A DNA stretch of 64,000 nt from Streptomyces sp. NBC_01689 (GCF_036250675.1 NZ_CP109592.1:4402001-4466000), one strand, 5' to 3'. Counted from the first letter of the stretch, positions 18,780 to 33,426 are shown. The notes: generated from the letters alone by a model not told the origin. Numbers and translations are program-made.

Positions 18780-20018
18780 TACTTCTCCGGTTTCTGTGTG
18801 CCGAATGGTGAAGCTAACCTGAAACATCTCCGACCCACGCGGTCGGGTGTGTCGAATGCTGCAGATTCCCGCCGCGAGGCGGAAAGGGCGCAGATTGCGG
18901 TGGCCGGTTACGGCTCGCCTTGCGGTTTGAAGGCACGCACGCGAGCCAGGGCACACCCCAGGCACAAGGTCTGAGCGTACCTACCTCACGGACTTCGGTC
19001 AAAACAAATGCTGTCCAGGGCGACACGCCGGACTTCCCACCCCCCTCGGCCCGGCTCGCCCGCCGCCTCCACGACGACCCGGACGGCTCTCCGCGGCCCT
19101 CCTACGACAGGCCCCGCGGGGCCCGCGGGGCCCGCGGGCCCCGCGGGAGCCTGGCACAGAAGGCGCGCGTCCTGGCCGGATCGTGCCCTTTCGGGCTCCG
19201 CCGTGCCGCGCTTTCGGTACGTCGATCCGTCCGCCGCGGGGCCGCCGCCGCGAGGCCGCGGTGCTGACCGGGCGGCCACGGCCGGCGCCGGTACGGGCGG
19301 TGGTCGTCGGGCACAGACGCCTCCGTGATTTCCTGAGCCGTTCACCCGACGGCGACCGGAGTTCGCCTCGATGAGCGTGCGGCGGCGTTTCGCGGTCCTG
19401 CTGCCGGACCTGGCCCGCACGCACGGCCGACGGACGGCGGCGCGTACGGCCGACGGACGGCGCGGCGCGAACGTGACGAGCGGGACGGCCTCGGAGAGAG
19501 ACGCCGTACCAGAACGACCTGACCGGGCGCCGTACGCGACGGGCGCAGGTACGTCGTGTGGGACGGCCGAGGTGACGGGCCGGGACGGGCGTCCCCCTCG
19601 CCCTCCTCCGCCCCTCCGCGCACACGGTCGCGCTCCGAGTGGGTCAGCCGCCCCCACGGCCGGGAGCCGCCCGCCGGCAGGCTGTCGGCGGGCACTGCAC
19701 GCCTCCGAGAGGCGACTCAGACCGCCCCCTCCTCGGCGGACCTGCTCCCACGCCGGGCGACATGTTCATGGGCGATGAGCGGGAGGACGGAGATCTACCA
19801 CCGGGGCGGCGGGCCCACGGCCGCCCGGCGGACGCCACCGGGTCCAGGGCCGCGGCCGAGCGACCCGAGCCCGGCCCCCGCCTGCCTCCAGTCGGTCCAG
19901 GTGCGGCCCCCGCCCGGACCCCAGCCGGTCCAAGGCCTGGCCGGCCCCCCGCCCGGTCCACGCGCGGCCCCAGCCCGTCCACGCGCGGCCCCAGCCGGTC
20001 CGCGCGCGGTCCGGGCGC
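18780..20018. other. str operon leader followed by a gene-poor GC-rich stretch
   Basis: The first 120 bases form the rpsL leader and promoter on the minus strand. The remaining kilobase is very GC-rich and low complexity: a GCCCGCGGG-type tandem repeat at about 19111-19147 and proline/arginine-codon-like repeats at 19880-20010. All frames there give Arg/Pro/Ala-rich proteins without recognisable motifs or good ribosome binding sites, so I call no gene. Confidence 0.5.
18828..18854 (-). promoter_or_regulatory. Leader hairpin shared by str and S10 operons
   Basis: The 27 bases are identical to 6770-6796. They start 49 bases upstream of the rpsL GTG and form the same CCGACC/GGTCGG hairpin in the transcript. 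Confidence 0.7.
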
Positions 20019-20540
20019 TCAGCCCCCTGACCCCACCGCCACGACCATGACGAGCATCAGGAACAGCGCCCAGCCCGAGACCGACAGCCAGCCCAGGACG
20101 AGGCCGGTCATCGCGAACCCCTCGCCGCTCTCACCCGTACGGCGCATCTCCGAGCGCGCCGAGTGCCCCAGGACCACCGCGGGAATGCCGGTGGCACCGA
20201 GCGTCACCACGGTGAGCACACCGCAGACCAGGGCGCCCACCGCCTTCCCGTTGGTCGCCGGACGCGGCGCGGGCAGGAAGGTCTGCGGGACGACGGGACC
20301 GGCCACGGCGGTCATCGGCACCGGTCCGTGCGGGAGGTCGCCGACCAGCACGGCGAGCTCACCGACCGTCCGCGCCGCGTACGCGCGCGCCACTCGTTTC
20401 TCGAACTCGTCCTGTTCCAGGCGGCCTTCGCCGAAGCCCGCTCTGAGGACGTCCACCGCCCGCTCCCGGTCGGCGTGCGACGCGAGCATCGACGGCCCGC
20501 CCTGCCCCTGCCACGGCTGCCACGGCGTCGGGTACGACAC
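20019..20540 (-). CDS. DUF1707 and DUF4190 domain membrane protein
   Basis: The 173-residue product starts at a GTG with GGGGGAGG upstream. Residues 18-70 carry the DUF1707 pattern (ASHADRERAVDVLRAGFGEG, then RLEQDEFEKRVARAYAARTV). The C-terminal half has DUF4190-like membrane segments (GALVCGVLTVVTLGATGIPA, GFAMTGLVLGWLSVSGWALF). It is a common streptomycete membrane protein of unknown role, here downstream of rpoC and transcribed in the same direction. Confidence 0.8.
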   Translation of the reverse strand: MSYPTPWQPWQGQGGPSMLASHADRERAVDVLRAGFGEGRLEQDEFEKRVARAYAARTVGELAVLVGDLPHGPVPMTAVAGPVVPQTFLPAPRPATNGKAVGALVCGVLTVVTLGATGIPAVVLGHSARSEMRRTGESGEGFAMTGLVLGWLSVSGWALFLMLVMVVAVGSGG

Positions 20541-20648
20541 GGAATGCCTCCCCCCAGACGGATCCCTCCATCATGCTCCAACGTGCCATTTCCGGCACGG
20601 GTTCCCGCAGGACACCCGGAGCGCCGTACCGGCCTGGGAAACGCCGAC

Positions 20649-20677
20649 GGGCGGCCACCCGCGAAGGGTGACCGCCC
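20649..20677 (-). terminator. rpoC terminator
   Basis: GGGCGGCCACCC and GGGTGACCGCCC form a 12-position stem with one mismatch and a GCGAA loop, starting 18 bases downstream of the rpoC stop. It probably ends the rpoBC transcript. Confidence 0.75.
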
Positions 20678-20694
20678 GCCAGTTGACGTACGCC

Positions 20695-24594
<3,900 letters not shown>

Positions 24595-24658
24595 TATGCG
24601 TCAATCCCTCTCAGGGTTGTAAGTCATGGGGTCTGATACGGGGGTCCTGGGGCCGGCC

Positions 24659-24690
24659 GGGGGCTCATCGATGTTCATCGTCGAGCCCCC
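24659..24690 (-). promoter_or_regulatory. rpoB-rpoC intergenic hairpin
   Basis: GGGGGCTC (24659-24666) pairs with GAGCCCCC (24683-24690), and inside it CGATG-TT-CATCG forms a second stem separated by a two-base internal loop. It sits 14 bases downstream of the rpoB stop and 64 bases upstream of rpoC. It could act as an RNA processing site or partial terminator. Confidence 0.6.
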
Positions 24691-24704
24691 TGTCCGGACT
24701 CCCG

Positions 24705-27700
24705 TCAGACCTCTTCGACGCTGCTCGGCTCGCGCCGCGACAGGTCGATGCCGAGCTCCTCCGCCGCGCGGAAGACGTCCTCGTCGGTGTCACGCATTTC
24801 GATGGACATACCGTCGCTGGACAGCACCTCCACGTTGAGGCAGAGAGACTGCATCTCCTTGATGAGCACCTTGAAGGACTCGGGGATGCCGGGCTCGGGA
24901 ATGTTCTCGCCCTTGACGATGGCCTCGTAGACCTTCACGCGACCGGTCACGTCGTCGGACTTGATGGTCAGCAGCTCCTGGAGGGCGTAGGCGGCGCCGT
25001 ACGCCTCCAGTGCCCACACCTCCATCTCACCGAAGCGCTGGCCACCGAACTGGGCCTTACCACCCAGCGGCTGCTGGGTGATCATCGAGTACGGACCGGT
25101 CGAGCGGGCGTGCAGCTTGTCGTCGACCAGGTGGTGGAGCTTGAGGATGTACATGTAGCCGACCGAGATCGGCTCCGGGAACGGCTCGCCGGAGCGGCCG
25201 TCGAACAGCGGCGCCTTGCCGGTCGGGAGCACCATGCGCTCGCCGTCACGGTTCGGGATCGTGTGCTGCAGCAGACCCGCGAGCTCGTCCTCACGCGCAC
25301 CGTCGAAGACGGGGGTGGCGACGTTGGTGCCCGGGGCGACCTGGTCGGCCTCGATGGCCTGCAGGCGCTGCGCCCAGTCCTCCCCGAGGCCGGAGACGTC
25401 CCAGCCGCGGCTGGCCAGCCAGCCGAGGTGGATCTCCAGGACCTGTCCCGGGTTCATTCGGGACGGGACACCGAGCGGGTTGAGGATGATGTCGACCGGG
25501 GTGCCGTCCTCCAGGAACGGCATGTCCTCGATCGGCAGGATCTTCGAGATGACGCCCTTGTTGCCGTGGCGGCCGGCGAGCTTGTCACCGTCCGTGATCT
25601 TGCGCTTCTGCGCCACGTAGACACGAACCAGCTGGTTCACGCCCGGCGGCAGCTCGTCGCCCTCTTCACGGTCGAAGACGCGGACGCCGATGACCTTGCC
25701 GATCTCGCCGTGCGGCACCTTCAGCGAGGTGTCACGGACCTCGCGCGCCTTCTCACCGAAGATCGCGCGGAGCAGGCGCTCCTCGGGGGTCAGCTCGGTC
25801 TCGCCCTTGGGCGTGACCTTGCCGACGAGGATGTCACCGGCGACGACCTCGGCACCGATACGGATGATGCCGCGCTCGTCGAGGTCGGCGAGGACCTCCT
25901 CGGAGACGTTCGGGATGTCCCGGGTGATCTCCTCGGGGCCGAGCTTGGTGTCACGGGCGTCGACCTCGTGCTCCTCGATGTGGATCGAGGAGAGGACGTC
26001 GTCCTGCACGAGGCGCTGCGACAGGATGATCGCGTCCTCGTAGTTGTGACCCTCCCACGGCATGAACGCCACGAGCAGGTTCTTGCCGAGCGCCATCTCG
26101 CCGTTCTCGGTCGCCGGGCCGTCGGCCAGGACCTGGCCGGCGATGACCCGGGCGCCCTCGTCCACGACAACCTTCTGGTTGACGGACGTGCCCTGGTTGG
26201 AGCGGGAGAACTTGTGCAGGCGGTACGTGGTGTACGTGCCGTCGTCGTTGGCGGTGGTGACGTAGTCCGCGGAGACCTCCTGGACCACACCGTCCTTCTC
26301 CGACTTGAGCACGTCGCCGGCGTCGACGGCGCAGCGGTACTCCATGCCGGTGCCGACGAGCGGCGCCTCGGACTTGATCAGCGGAACGGCCTGGCGCATC
26401 ATGTTCGCGCCCATCAGGGCACGGTTGGCGTCGTCGTGCTCCAGGAACGGGATCATCGCGGTCGCGACGGACACCATCTGGCGCGGCGAGACGTCCATGT
26501 AGTCGACGTCCTCACCGGGGACGTAGTCGACCTCTCCGCCACGACGGCGGACCAGGACGCGGGACTCCTCGAAGCGGAGCTCGTCGGTCAGCGGGGCGTT
26601 GGCCTGCGCGATGACGAAGCGGTCCTCCTCGTCGGCCGTCAGGTAGTCGACGTCGTCGGTGACGACACCGCCGGTGACCTTGCGGTACGGCGTCTCGACG
26701 AAACCGAACGCGTTGACCCGGCCGTAGGAGGCGAGCGAGCCGATCAGACCGATGTTCGGGCCTTCAGGCGTCTCGATCGGGCACATGCGGCCGTAGTGCG
26801 AGGGGTGCACGTCACGGACCTCGAAGCCGGCCCGCTCACGGGAGAGACCACCCGGGCCGAGCGCCGACAGACGGCGCTTGTGGGTGAGACCCGACAGCGG
26901 GTTGTTCTGGTCCATGAACTGCGACAGCTGGCTGGTGCCGAAGAACTCCTTGATGGAGGCGACGACCGGCCGGATGTTGATCAGGGTCTGCGGCGTGATC
27001 GCCTCGACGTCCTGGGTGGTCATGCGCTCGCGCACGACGCGCTCCATACGAGCCAGACCCGTGCGGACCTGGTTCTGGATGAGCTCGCCGACGTTGCGCA
27101 GACGACGGTTGCCGAAGTGGTCGATGTCGTCGGTCTCGACGACGATCGAGGTGCCGTTGTCGCCGACGGTCTCGGTCTCGCCCGCGTGCAGCTTCACCAG
27201 GTACTTGATCGTCGAGATGATGTCCTCGACGGTCAGGATGCCGGCGTCCAGCGGGGCTTCACCGCCCAGCTTCTTGTTGACCTTGTAGCGGCCGACCTTG
27301 GCCAGGTCGTAGCGCTTCGGGTTGAAGTAGAGGTTCTCGAGCAGCGTCTGCGCGGCCTCACGGGTCGGGGGCTCGCCCGGACGCAGCTTGCGGTAGATGT
27401 CGAGCAGCGCGTCGTCCTGGCCCTGGGTGTGGTCCTTCTCCAGGGTGGCGCGCATGGACTCGTACTCGCCGAACTCCTCGAGGATCTGCTCGGTGGTCCA
27501 GCCGAGAGCCTTCAGGAGGACGGTGACGGACTGCTTGCGCTTGCGGTCGATGCGGACACCGACCATGTCGCGCTTGTCGATCTCCATCTCCAGCCAGGCA
27601 CCCCGGGAGGGGATGACCTTGGCCGAGAAGATGTCCTTGTCGGACGTCTTGTCGATGGAGGAGTCGAAGTAGACGCCCGGCGAGCGGACCAGCTGGGACA

Positions 27701-28190
27701 CCACGACACGCTCGGTGCCGTTGATGACGAAGGTGCCCTTGTTGGTCATGAGCGGGAAGTCGCCCATGAAGACCGTCTGGGACTTGATCTCGCCGGTCTC
27801 GTTGTTGGTGAACTCGGCGGTGACGAAGAGCGGGGCCGCGTACGTGAAGTCGCGCTCCTTGCACTCGTCGATGGAGTTCTTCGGGGGCTCGAAGCGGTGG
27901 TCGCGGAACGTCAGGGACATCGACCCGGAGAAGTCCTCGATCGGGGAGATCTCCTCGAAGATCTCCTCCAGACCGGACTTCGTGGGGACGTCCTGTCCGC
28001 TGTCCAGAGCCGCCTCGACACGAGCCTTCCACGCTTCGTTTCCGAGCAGCCAGTCGAAGCTCTCGGTTTGCAGCGCAAGAAGGTTCGGAACCTCGAGGGG
28101 CTCCTTGATCTTTGCAAAGGAGATGCGCAGCGGGGCGGTGCTGGCGCCGTTGTTCGTATTCGCGGTCGAGGCAGTGCGCGAGGCGGCCAA
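24705..28190 (-). CDS. rpoB: RNA polymerase subunit beta
   Basis: Beta is the rifampicin-target subunit. I place the start at the TTG at 28190 ([17 protein letters not shown]) because GGAAGGA lies about seven bases upstream and this gives 1,161 residues, the streptomycete length. The open frame extends to 28250 but lacks a better site. The rifampicin region reads [20 protein letters not shown] then [12 protein letters not shown], wild type at the usual resistance positions. Confidence 0.97.
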   Translation of the reverse strand: MAASRTASTANTNNGASTAPLRISFAKIKEPLEVPNLLALQTESFDWLLGNEAWKARVEAALDSGQDVPTKSGLEEIFEEISPIEDFSGSMSLTFRDHRFEPPKNSIDECKERDFTYAAPLFVTAEFTNNETGEIKSQTVFMGDFPLMTNKGTFVINGTERVVVSQLVRSPGVYFDSSIDKTSDKDIFSAKVIPSRGAWLEMEIDKRDMVGVRIDRKRKQSVTVLLKALGWTTEQILEEFGEYESMRATLEKDHTQGQDDALLDIYRKLRPGEPPTREAAQTLLENLYFNPKRYDLAKVGRYKVNKKLGGEAPLDAGILTVEDIISTIKYLVKLHAGETETVGDNGTSIVVETDDIDHFGNRRLRNVGELIQNQVRTGLARMERVVRERMTTQDVEAITPQTLINIRPVVASIKEFFGTSQLSQFMDQNNPLSGLTHKRRLSALGPGGLSRERAGFEVRDVHPSHYGRMCPIETPEGPNIGLIGSLASYGRVNAFGFVETPYRKVTGGVVTDDVDYLTADEEDRFVIAQANAPLTDELRFEESRVLVRRRGGEVDYVPGEDVDYMDVSPRQMVSVATAMIPFLEHDDANRALMGANMMRQAVPLIKSEAPLVGTGMEYRCAVDAGDVLKSEKDGVVQEVSADYVTTANDDGTYTTYRLHKFSRSNQGTSVNQKVVVDEGARVIAGQVLADGPATENGEMALGKNLLVAFMPWEGHNYEDAIILSQRLVQDDVLSSIHIEEHEVDARDTKLGPEEITRDIPNVSEEVLADLDERGIIRIGAEVVAGDILVGKVTPKGETELTPEERLLRAIFGEKAREVRDTSLKVPHGEIGKVIGVRVFDREEGDELPPGVNQLVRVYVAQKRKITDGDKLAGRHGNKGVISKILPIEDMPFLEDGTPVDIILNPLGVPSRMNPGQVLEIHLGWLASRGWDVSGLGEDWAQRLQAIEADQVAPGTNVATPVFDGAREDELAGLLQHTIPNRDGERMVLPTGKAPLFDGRSGEPFPEPISVGYMYILKLHHLVDDKLHARSTGPYSMITQQPLGGKAQFGGQRFGEMEVWALEAYGAAYALQELLTIKSDDVTGRVKVYEAIVKGENIPEPGIPESFKVLIKEMQSLCLNVEVLSSDGMSIEMRDTDEDVFRAAEELGIDLSRREPSSVEEV

Positions 28191-28722
28191 GAGGGGGTCC
28201 TTCCGAGGGCTCGGACTCACTACGCGCGTACCGGCCCCCCACCGGGGCACAGAGACAGACTGTTTCCGACTCGGCCTGAAAGGCCAGGTCAGAGATGGTC
28301 CGATCGTCGGTGCTCAAGCGAGGGCATGCCCCTGGTGACGGGCAGGAGGCAGCTAACAGGCAGCGCAAAGGGTCAGTGTAGCCACTAGGCCCACTGATGT
28401 CCAGTCTCGATTTCTGAGACCCTCGTTGTCGTCAACACCTGCGGCAAGCCACGCCCTCAATGCACATCGATACTGCCCTCTTCGTCACCGATCCATGCCT
28501 CGGATCCGGATCGTTGTGACGACGCGTCCTGAGAATTGCGCGCTGCGTGCGGTTCGTCAAGGCCCCTCATGCCCAGAGCAAGTGCCGCGATCGTCACGTG
28601 CAACCTGTCTTGCAGCCCGTCTAGCAGCCCGTCACGGGCTCGGCCGGAGGCACAACGAAGATCACCATACTCGCCGGAAACCACAGTGCAAGGCAGTCGC
28701 CGCCGGGCCCTCGGAACGCCGA
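28191..28722. other. rplL-rpoB intergenic region
   Basis: About 640 bases separate rplL from rpoB. Apart from the hairpin at 28723-28752 I see no gene. The region probably contains an rpoB promoter in addition to read-through from rplJL. Confidence 0.5.
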
Positions 28723-28752
28723 AGAGCGACCACCCAGTTGGGTGATCGCTCT
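28723..28752 (-). terminator. rplL terminator or attenuator upstream of rpoBC
   Basis: AGAGCGA/TCGCTCT and CACCCA/TGGGTG form a 13-base-pair hairpin with one C-A mismatch and a GT loop, 75 bases after the rplL stop. In many bacteria a partial terminator here sets the ratio of L7/L12 to RNA polymerase. Confidence 0.7.
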
Positions 28753-28827
28753 GCGGTGCGTCAGCGTTACAGCGCCACGCGGGCGACTGCGACAGCTCGC
28801 GCGGAGCCCTCAGCGGGCTCCTGGGAC

Positions 28828-29211
28828 TTACTTGACCTCGACGGAGGCGCCGGCGCCCTTGAGGGACTCGGCGGCCTTCTCGGCGGCCTCCTTGGCGACC
28901 TTCTCGAGGACGGGCTTCGGAGCGCCGTCGACGAGGTCCTTGGCCTCCTTCAGGCCCAGGGAGGTCAGCTCACGCACGACCTTGATGACCTGGATCTTCT
29001 TCTCGCCGGCACCCGTGAGGATGACGTCGAACTCGTCCTGCTCCTCAGCGGCCTCGGCGGGCGCGCCGGCGGCGGCGGGGCCGGCCACGGCGACCGCGGC
29101 GGCGGCGGTGACGTCGAACTTCTCCTCGAAGGCCTTGACGAACTCGGCCAGCTCGATGAGGGTCAGGTTCTCGAACTGCTCGAGCAGCTCTTCCTGGGAC
29201 AGCTTCGCCAT
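28828..29211 (-). CDS. rplL: 50S ribosomal protein L7/L12
   Basis: L7/L12 forms the stalk that recruits translational GTPases. The 127-residue product [20 protein letters not shown] has the Ala-rich hinge and the conserved [20 protein letters not shown] near residue 72. It lies 109 bases downstream of rplJ. Confidence 0.98.
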   Translation of the reverse strand: MAKLSQEELLEQFENLTLIELAEFVKAFEEKFDVTAAAAVAVAGPAAAGAPAEAAEEQDEFDVILTGAGEKKIQVIKVVRELTSLGLKEAKDLVDGAPKPVLEKVAKEAAEKAAESLKGAGASVEVK

Positions 29212-29320
29212 GATGGCGTCCTTCCACTAATTCGGCAGGTGCCGGATGTACTGGTGAGGCGGGCGTACGTTCGGCCCGCTGCGACCGTCACCTCAGGCGG
29301 CGGTCAATGCGCGAGCCGAA

Positions 29321-29851
29321 TTACTCGGCACCGCCCTGCTCGGCCTGCTTGGCACGAAGCGCCTCCGCGGTGCGGACGAACTTCGAGGGAAGCGCCTGGA
29401 AGAGCGAGGCAGTCTGGGACTGCTTGCCCTTGAAGGCACCCGCCAGCTTGGCGAGCAGAACCTCGCGGGACTCGAGGTCCGCAAGCTTCTTGATCTCGTC
29501 GGCGGACAGCGCCTTGCCGTCAAGGACACCGCCCTTGATGACGAGGTTGGGGTTGTCCTTGGCGAAGTCACGAAGACCCTTCGCCGACACCACCGGGTCA
29601 CCGGTGATGAAGGCGACCGCCGTCGGACCGTTGAACAGGTCGTCGAGCGTGGAGATCCCGGCCTCGTTGGCCGCAATCTTGGTCAGCGTGTTCTTCACCA
29701 CGGCGTACTGGGCGTCTTCACCGAGCGAACGGCGCAGCGTCTTGAGCTGCGCCACGGTGAGACCCCGGTACTCGGTCAGCACGGCGGCGTTCGAGCTGCG
29801 GAACTGGTCCGCGAGCTCGGCTACCGCGGCAGCCTTGTCGGGCCTTGCCAT
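29321..29851 (-). CDS. rplJ: 50S ribosomal protein L10
   Basis: L10 anchors the L7/L12 stalk and represses its own operon by binding the leader. The ATG at 29851 ([20 protein letters not shown], 176 residues) follows a strong GGAAGGAGG site. The long leader upstream contains a GC hairpin consistent with L10 control. Confidence 0.97.
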   Translation of the reverse strand: MARPDKAAAVAELADQFRSSNAAVLTEYRGLTVAQLKTLRRSLGEDAQYAVVKNTLTKIAANEAGISTLDDLFNGPTAVAFITGDPVVSAKGLRDFAKDNPNLVIKGGVLDGKALSADEIKKLADLESREVLLAKLAGAFKGKQSQTASLFQALPSKFVRTAEALRAKQAEQGGAE

Positions 29852-30050
29852 AGAGCGTGGCCTCCTTCCGGGTGATGAGGACCGCTCAGAAGGGGCCGAC
29901 AAAACGAAACGCCCCGGCGCAGGCGCACGGGGCGTGACTCGACCGGCAGGTCCGCACGCTGGGCGAGCGAACTCCGGGAGTACATCCACGGTCACCTACG
30001 CGGGTCGTCCGCAGTTTCAGCGGATCCTTCGGCCACTTCACCCTCTTGCG
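29852..30050 (-). promoter_or_regulatory. rplJ (L10) leader region
   Basis: The 5' leader of rplJ holds an ACGCCCCG/CGGGGCGT stem (29909-29916 with 29928-29935) followed on the minus strand by a T-rich run (TTTCGTTTTG). This looks like an intrinsic-terminator-type attenuator or L10-binding structure. Position matches the known L10 leader of other bacteria; the exact fold is not proven here. Confidence 0.6.
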
Positions 30051-30105
30051 AGCGCGAAGCAACGACCAGCGGTCTTTGGCTTCTCGGGAACAGTACGTGA
30101 AGGGC

Positions 30106-30135
30106 GCGCTGTCAAGCAAATCCGCTCGACAGCGC
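30106..30135 (-). terminator. Terminator after first lipoprotein gene
   Basis: GCGCTGTC and GACAGCGC form a perfect eight-base-pair stem with a 14-base loop, seven bases after the lipoprotein stop. It would insulate the lipoprotein from the rplJ leader. Confidence 0.6.
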
Positions 30136-30141
30136 CCGGGG

Positions 30142-30990
30142 TCAGCCCTGCTGGGCCTGCTTCATCATCTCCGCCAGGTCGACGGTGTCCTTGGCCGGCG
30201 GGGCCTTCACGGTCACCGGCTTGTTGTAGTCCAGGAAGGTCAGGGTGACGTCGAAGGGGCCCTTGTCGGCGGCGGCACGCACCCGGACCTGCTTGGTGCG
30301 GTCGTCCGGCCCGACCCACATGTCCATCGTGAGCTTGTCGGCGCCCAGGTCCTCGTACTGCTTCAGGCTCTTCTCACGCTTCTCCCGCGTCTCCTTGTCC
30401 TGGTCCTTGAGACCGGCGCGGAGTTCGTCGAGGGTGACCGTGCCCTTGTAGTGCGTGGTGTCGACGCCGTCGACCTTCTCGGTACCGACCTTCTTCACGT
30501 CCTTGGAGCCGGTCAGGAACGTGGACTCCTGGGACGGGTCCTGGCCGGCCTGGCTCGGCACCTTGCCGGCGCCGGCGCCGGCGCCCTTGTCCGCTCCGGA
30601 GAGGTCGAACTTCATCCAGCTCTTGCCGTCCAGCTCCTTGGCCGTCGCCTCTCCCCCGCCCAGGTACATCGCCTGGTCGACGAGCCGGATCTCCATCTTG
30701 CCGTCGGCACCCTGGTCGAGAGCGTTCATCTTCATGCTCATGGCCGGCGGCTTCATGCTCATCGTCGCCTCGGCCTCGACCCGGCCGGTCTCCGGGACCT
30801 TGCCGGTCATCCGGTACGTCAGCGACGTGATGGCCTCCGCGTTCTTCGCCGCCTTCGCCACGGCCGCGGCCGGCGTCATCTTCGGCGACTCGTCGCTCTT
30901 CCCGCAGGAGACGGCTCCGCCTCCGAGGACCAGGGCGGCGAGCGCCGCCCCCGTCGCTCCACGACGCACGGAACCACGCACAGAAAACAT
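30142..30990 (-). CDS. Lipoprotein (LppX/LprG-like fold suspected)
   Basis: I use the ATG at 30990 ([20 protein letters not shown]), which has GGGGGG upstream; an ATG at 31011 would add seven residues. The 282-residue product has a Sec signal peptide and lipobox ending AVSC near residue 29. The mature part is a hydrophilic beta-rich domain with repeated Met-Lys segments ([16 protein letters not shown]), like the lipid-carrying lipoproteins of actinobacteria. It is a paralogue of the next gene upstream. The function is unknown. Confidence 0.75.
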   Translation of the reverse strand: MFSVRGSVRRGATGAALAALVLGGGAVSCGKSDESPKMTPAAAVAKAAKNAEAITSLTYRMTGKVPETGRVEAEATMSMKPPAMSMKMNALDQGADGKMEIRLVDQAMYLGGGEATAKELDGKSWMKFDLSGADKGAGAGAGKVPSQAGQDPSQESTFLTGSKDVKKVGTEKVDGVDTTHYKGTVTLDELRAGLKDQDKETREKREKSLKQYEDLGADKLTMDMWVGPDDRTKQVRVRAAADKGPFDVTLTFLDYNKPVTVKAPPAKDTVDLAEMMKQAQQG

Positions 30991-31102
30991 CAGGATCCCC
31001 CCAGGGAACACATGAACGACTCACAGATTCGGGGTGAGCGTAACCCAGGGAGGCGGGTGTGGTCTTGCCAATTCTTTTGGCTTTCTTGAACCTCGGGTGG
31101 GC

Positions 31103-31993
31103 TCAGCCCGCGGCGCCCTGTGTCTTCAGCAGGTCTTTGAAGTCGGCCGTGTCGCCCGCCGGGGGCGCCTGGGCGGAGACCTTCACCCCGTAGTCGCTGT
31201 AGTACGAGGTGGAGGACATCGTGCCGGTGGAGAGGTCGCCCTTGGAGACGGCCTTGACCAGCAGGTCGTCGCTGTCGATCCAGATGTCGACGTCCTCCGT
31301 GGTGAGCCCGGCCGCGGTGAACTGCTTCTTCATGTCGGCGAGTTGACCCGCGGAGAGGTGGGAGCTGCGGGCGGCGAAGTCCGAGACGTCCAGGGTGCCC
31401 GCGTAGTGCGTGGTCTGCTTGCCGCGGACCTTCTCCTCACCGACCTTCTTCACGTCCCCGGAGGCCAGCAGGAGCTTCACCGACTGGTTCGGCGAGTTGT
31501 TCTGCATCTGGTCCTTGAGGAACGCTCCGGAGCCGCCTCCGAGCATCGACAGGTCGTCGTACGCGTACCTGATCCAGTGCTTGCCGCCGGCCTGCCGGGC
31601 GAAGGCCTCGCCCATCTTCGCGTAGTAGGCGTCGGACAGATAGCGGGCCTCCATGGACGTCGTGCCCGCCTTGCGCATCGTGTCGGCCATGGTGCCGCCG
31701 GTGTAGGTGATGGTCACGTCGCCGACGAGGCCGTCGCGCCAGCCCATGACGCCGTCCGACTTCATGGACATCAGGGTGCCCATGGTCGCCGTCGACTCGA
31801 TCCTGGCCGAGTCCGCGCCGTCGGTGGACTTCTCGGCGGACTGCAGCGCCGCCAGGGGGCTGACCCGGGTCACGCCCTTGTGGGCCGCCTTGTCGTCCGT
31901 CCCGGACCCGCCCGACGAGCAGGCGGCCACCGTCGTCAGCGCGCTCACCAGAGCGATCGCGAGGGTCACGCGGCGCGCGGTCGTGCTCTTCAT
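31103..31993 (-). CDS. Lipoprotein, paralogue of the neighbouring gene
   Basis: The 296-residue product begins MKSTTARRVTLAIALVSALT with a lipobox ending VAAC at Cys25 and a Ser/Gly linker. The shared plan with its neighbour includes the KKVGEEKVRGKQTTHYAGTL segment (the neighbour has [20 protein letters not shown]) and a C-terminal PPAGDTADFKDLLK (neighbour [14 protein letters not shown]). The pair is therefore a tandem duplication. It is probably an envelope lipid- or ligand-binding protein. Confidence 0.78.
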   Translation of the reverse strand: MKSTTARRVTLAIALVSALTTVAACSSGGSGTDDKAAHKGVTRVSPLAALQSAEKSTDGADSARIESTATMGTLMSMKSDGVMGWRDGLVGDVTITYTGGTMADTMRKAGTTSMEARYLSDAYYAKMGEAFARQAGGKHWIRYAYDDLSMLGGGSGAFLKDQMQNNSPNQSVKLLLASGDVKKVGEEKVRGKQTTHYAGTLDVSDFAARSSHLSAGQLADMKKQFTAAGLTTEDVDIWIDSDDLLVKAVSKGDLSTGTMSSTSYYSDYGVKVSAQAPPAGDTADFKDLLKTQGAAG

Positions 31994-32080
31994 CTGTCCC
32001 CACCCCTATGCAGATCCTGAGAGCCGCACGGTAGCGCAGCCCACTGACACCCGTATCGGAATATCTGTCCGGGAATGGGG

Positions 32081-32115
32081 ACGGGCCCCGCACCTCGAAA
32101 GGTTGCGGGGCCCGT
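32081..32115 (-). terminator. rplA terminator
   Basis: ACGGGCCCCGCA pairs with TGCGGGGCCCGT, extended by CC/GG across a one-base bulge, with a TCGAAA loop. It begins 46 bases after the rplA stop and ends the rplKA transcript. Confidence 0.8.
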
Positions 32116-32160
32116 GCCAAGAACGCGTATGCGACGCGGTCACCGGGGTGAGCGGAGGGC

Positions 32161-32886
32161 TCAGACGGCGGCCGGGTCCTCCTCGACGAGGAGGTTGCGG
32201 GTGCGGTTCGGGTCGACGGGAACGCCGGGGCCGATCGTGGTGCTGATCGCGGCCTTCTTGATGTAGCGACCCTTGGCGGCCGACGGCTTCAGACGAAGGA
32301 TCTCGTCGAGCGCGGCGCCGTAGTTCTCCACCAGCTTGGCCTCGTCGAAGGAGGTCTTGCCGATGATGAAGTGGAGGTTCGAGTGCTTGTCGACGCGGAA
32401 CTCGATCTTGCCGCCCTTGATCTCGGTCACGGCCTTGGCCACGTCCGGGGTCACGGTGCCGGTCTTCGGGTTCGGCATCAGACCACGCGGGCCGAGGACG
32501 CGGCCGAGGCGGCCGACCTTGCCCATGAGGTCCGGGGTGGCGACGACGGCGTCGAAGTCCAGACGGCCCTTCGACACCTCGTCGATGAGCTCGTCGGAGC
32601 CGACGATGTCGGCGCCCGCGGCGAGTGCGGCCTCGGCACGGTCACCGGTCGCGAAGACCAGGACCCGGGCGGTCTTGCCGGTGCCGTGCGGGAGGTTCAC
32701 GGTGCCACGGACCATCTGGTCGGCCTTGCGCGGGTCGACACCCAGGCGGAAGGCGACCTCGACGGTGCCGTCGAACTTGCTCGTGGAGGTCTCCTTGGCG
32801 AGACGGACGGCCTCGAGCGGGGCGTAGAGCTTCTCCCGGTCGATCTTGGCGTCCGCAGCGCGGAGAGACTTGCTGCGCTTGCTCAC
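32161..32886 (-). CDS. rplA: 50S ribosomal protein L1
   Basis: L1 forms the mobile E-site stalk and can repress rplKA translation. The 241-residue product starts [20 protein letters not shown] and contains the signature [18 protein letters not shown]. It lies 105 bases downstream of rplK. Confidence 0.98.
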   Translation of the reverse strand: MSKRSKSLRAADAKIDREKLYAPLEAVRLAKETSTSKFDGTVEVAFRLGVDPRKADQMVRGTVNLPHGTGKTARVLVFATGDRAEAALAAGADIVGSDELIDEVSKGRLDFDAVVATPDLMGKVGRLGRVLGPRGLMPNPKTGTVTPDVAKAVTEIKGGKIEFRVDKHSNLHFIIGKTSFDEAKLVENYGAALDEILRLKPSAAKGRYIKKAAISTTIGPGVPVDPNRTRNLLVEEDPAAV

Positions 32887-32991
32887 TACTGCTCCTGATG
32901 TGTTCTGAGGAGTCGTGGTGCGGGCCGAGCAGGCCCTGCCACGTCGTTCTCGATGTGCGGCTCGCGCCGCGTGGCCTTACGAAGGTGGGCG

Positions 32992-33426
32992 TCAGCCCTC
33001 GACCGTGATGCCCATGGAACGGGCGGTGCCGGCGATGATCTTCGACGCGGCGTCCAGGTCGTTGGCGTTCAGGTCGGGAAGCTTGGTCGTGGCGATCTCA
33101 CGGACCTGCGCCTCGGTGATCTTGGCGACCTTGGTCTTGTGCGGCTCGCCCGAGCCCTTCTCGACACCGGCGGCCTTGAGGATCATCTTGGCGGCCGGCG
33201 GAGTCTTGGTGATGAAGGTGAAGGAACGGTCCTCGTAGACCGTGATCTCCACCGGGATCACCCAGCCACGCTGCGACTCGGTCGCCGCGTTGTAGGCCTT
33301 GCAGAACTCCATGATGTTGACGCCGTGCTGACCGAGCGCGGGGCCGACCGGCGGGGCCGGGTTCGCCGCACCGGCGTTGATCTGGAGCTTGATGAGCCCC
33401 GTGACCTTCTTCTTCTTGGGAGGCAT
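32992..33426 (-). CDS. rplK: 50S ribosomal protein L11
   Basis: L11 is part of the GTPase-associated centre, the thiostrepton target and the RelA trigger. The 144-residue product [20 protein letters not shown] with [19 protein letters not shown] is canonical and full length, so no rel-like truncation is present. Confidence 0.98.

Noticed and set aside
19371..19778. Possible 135-residue plus-strand protein in the gene-poor region
   Set aside because: Arg/Pro/Gly-rich throughout, no ribosome binding site, no recognisable domain.
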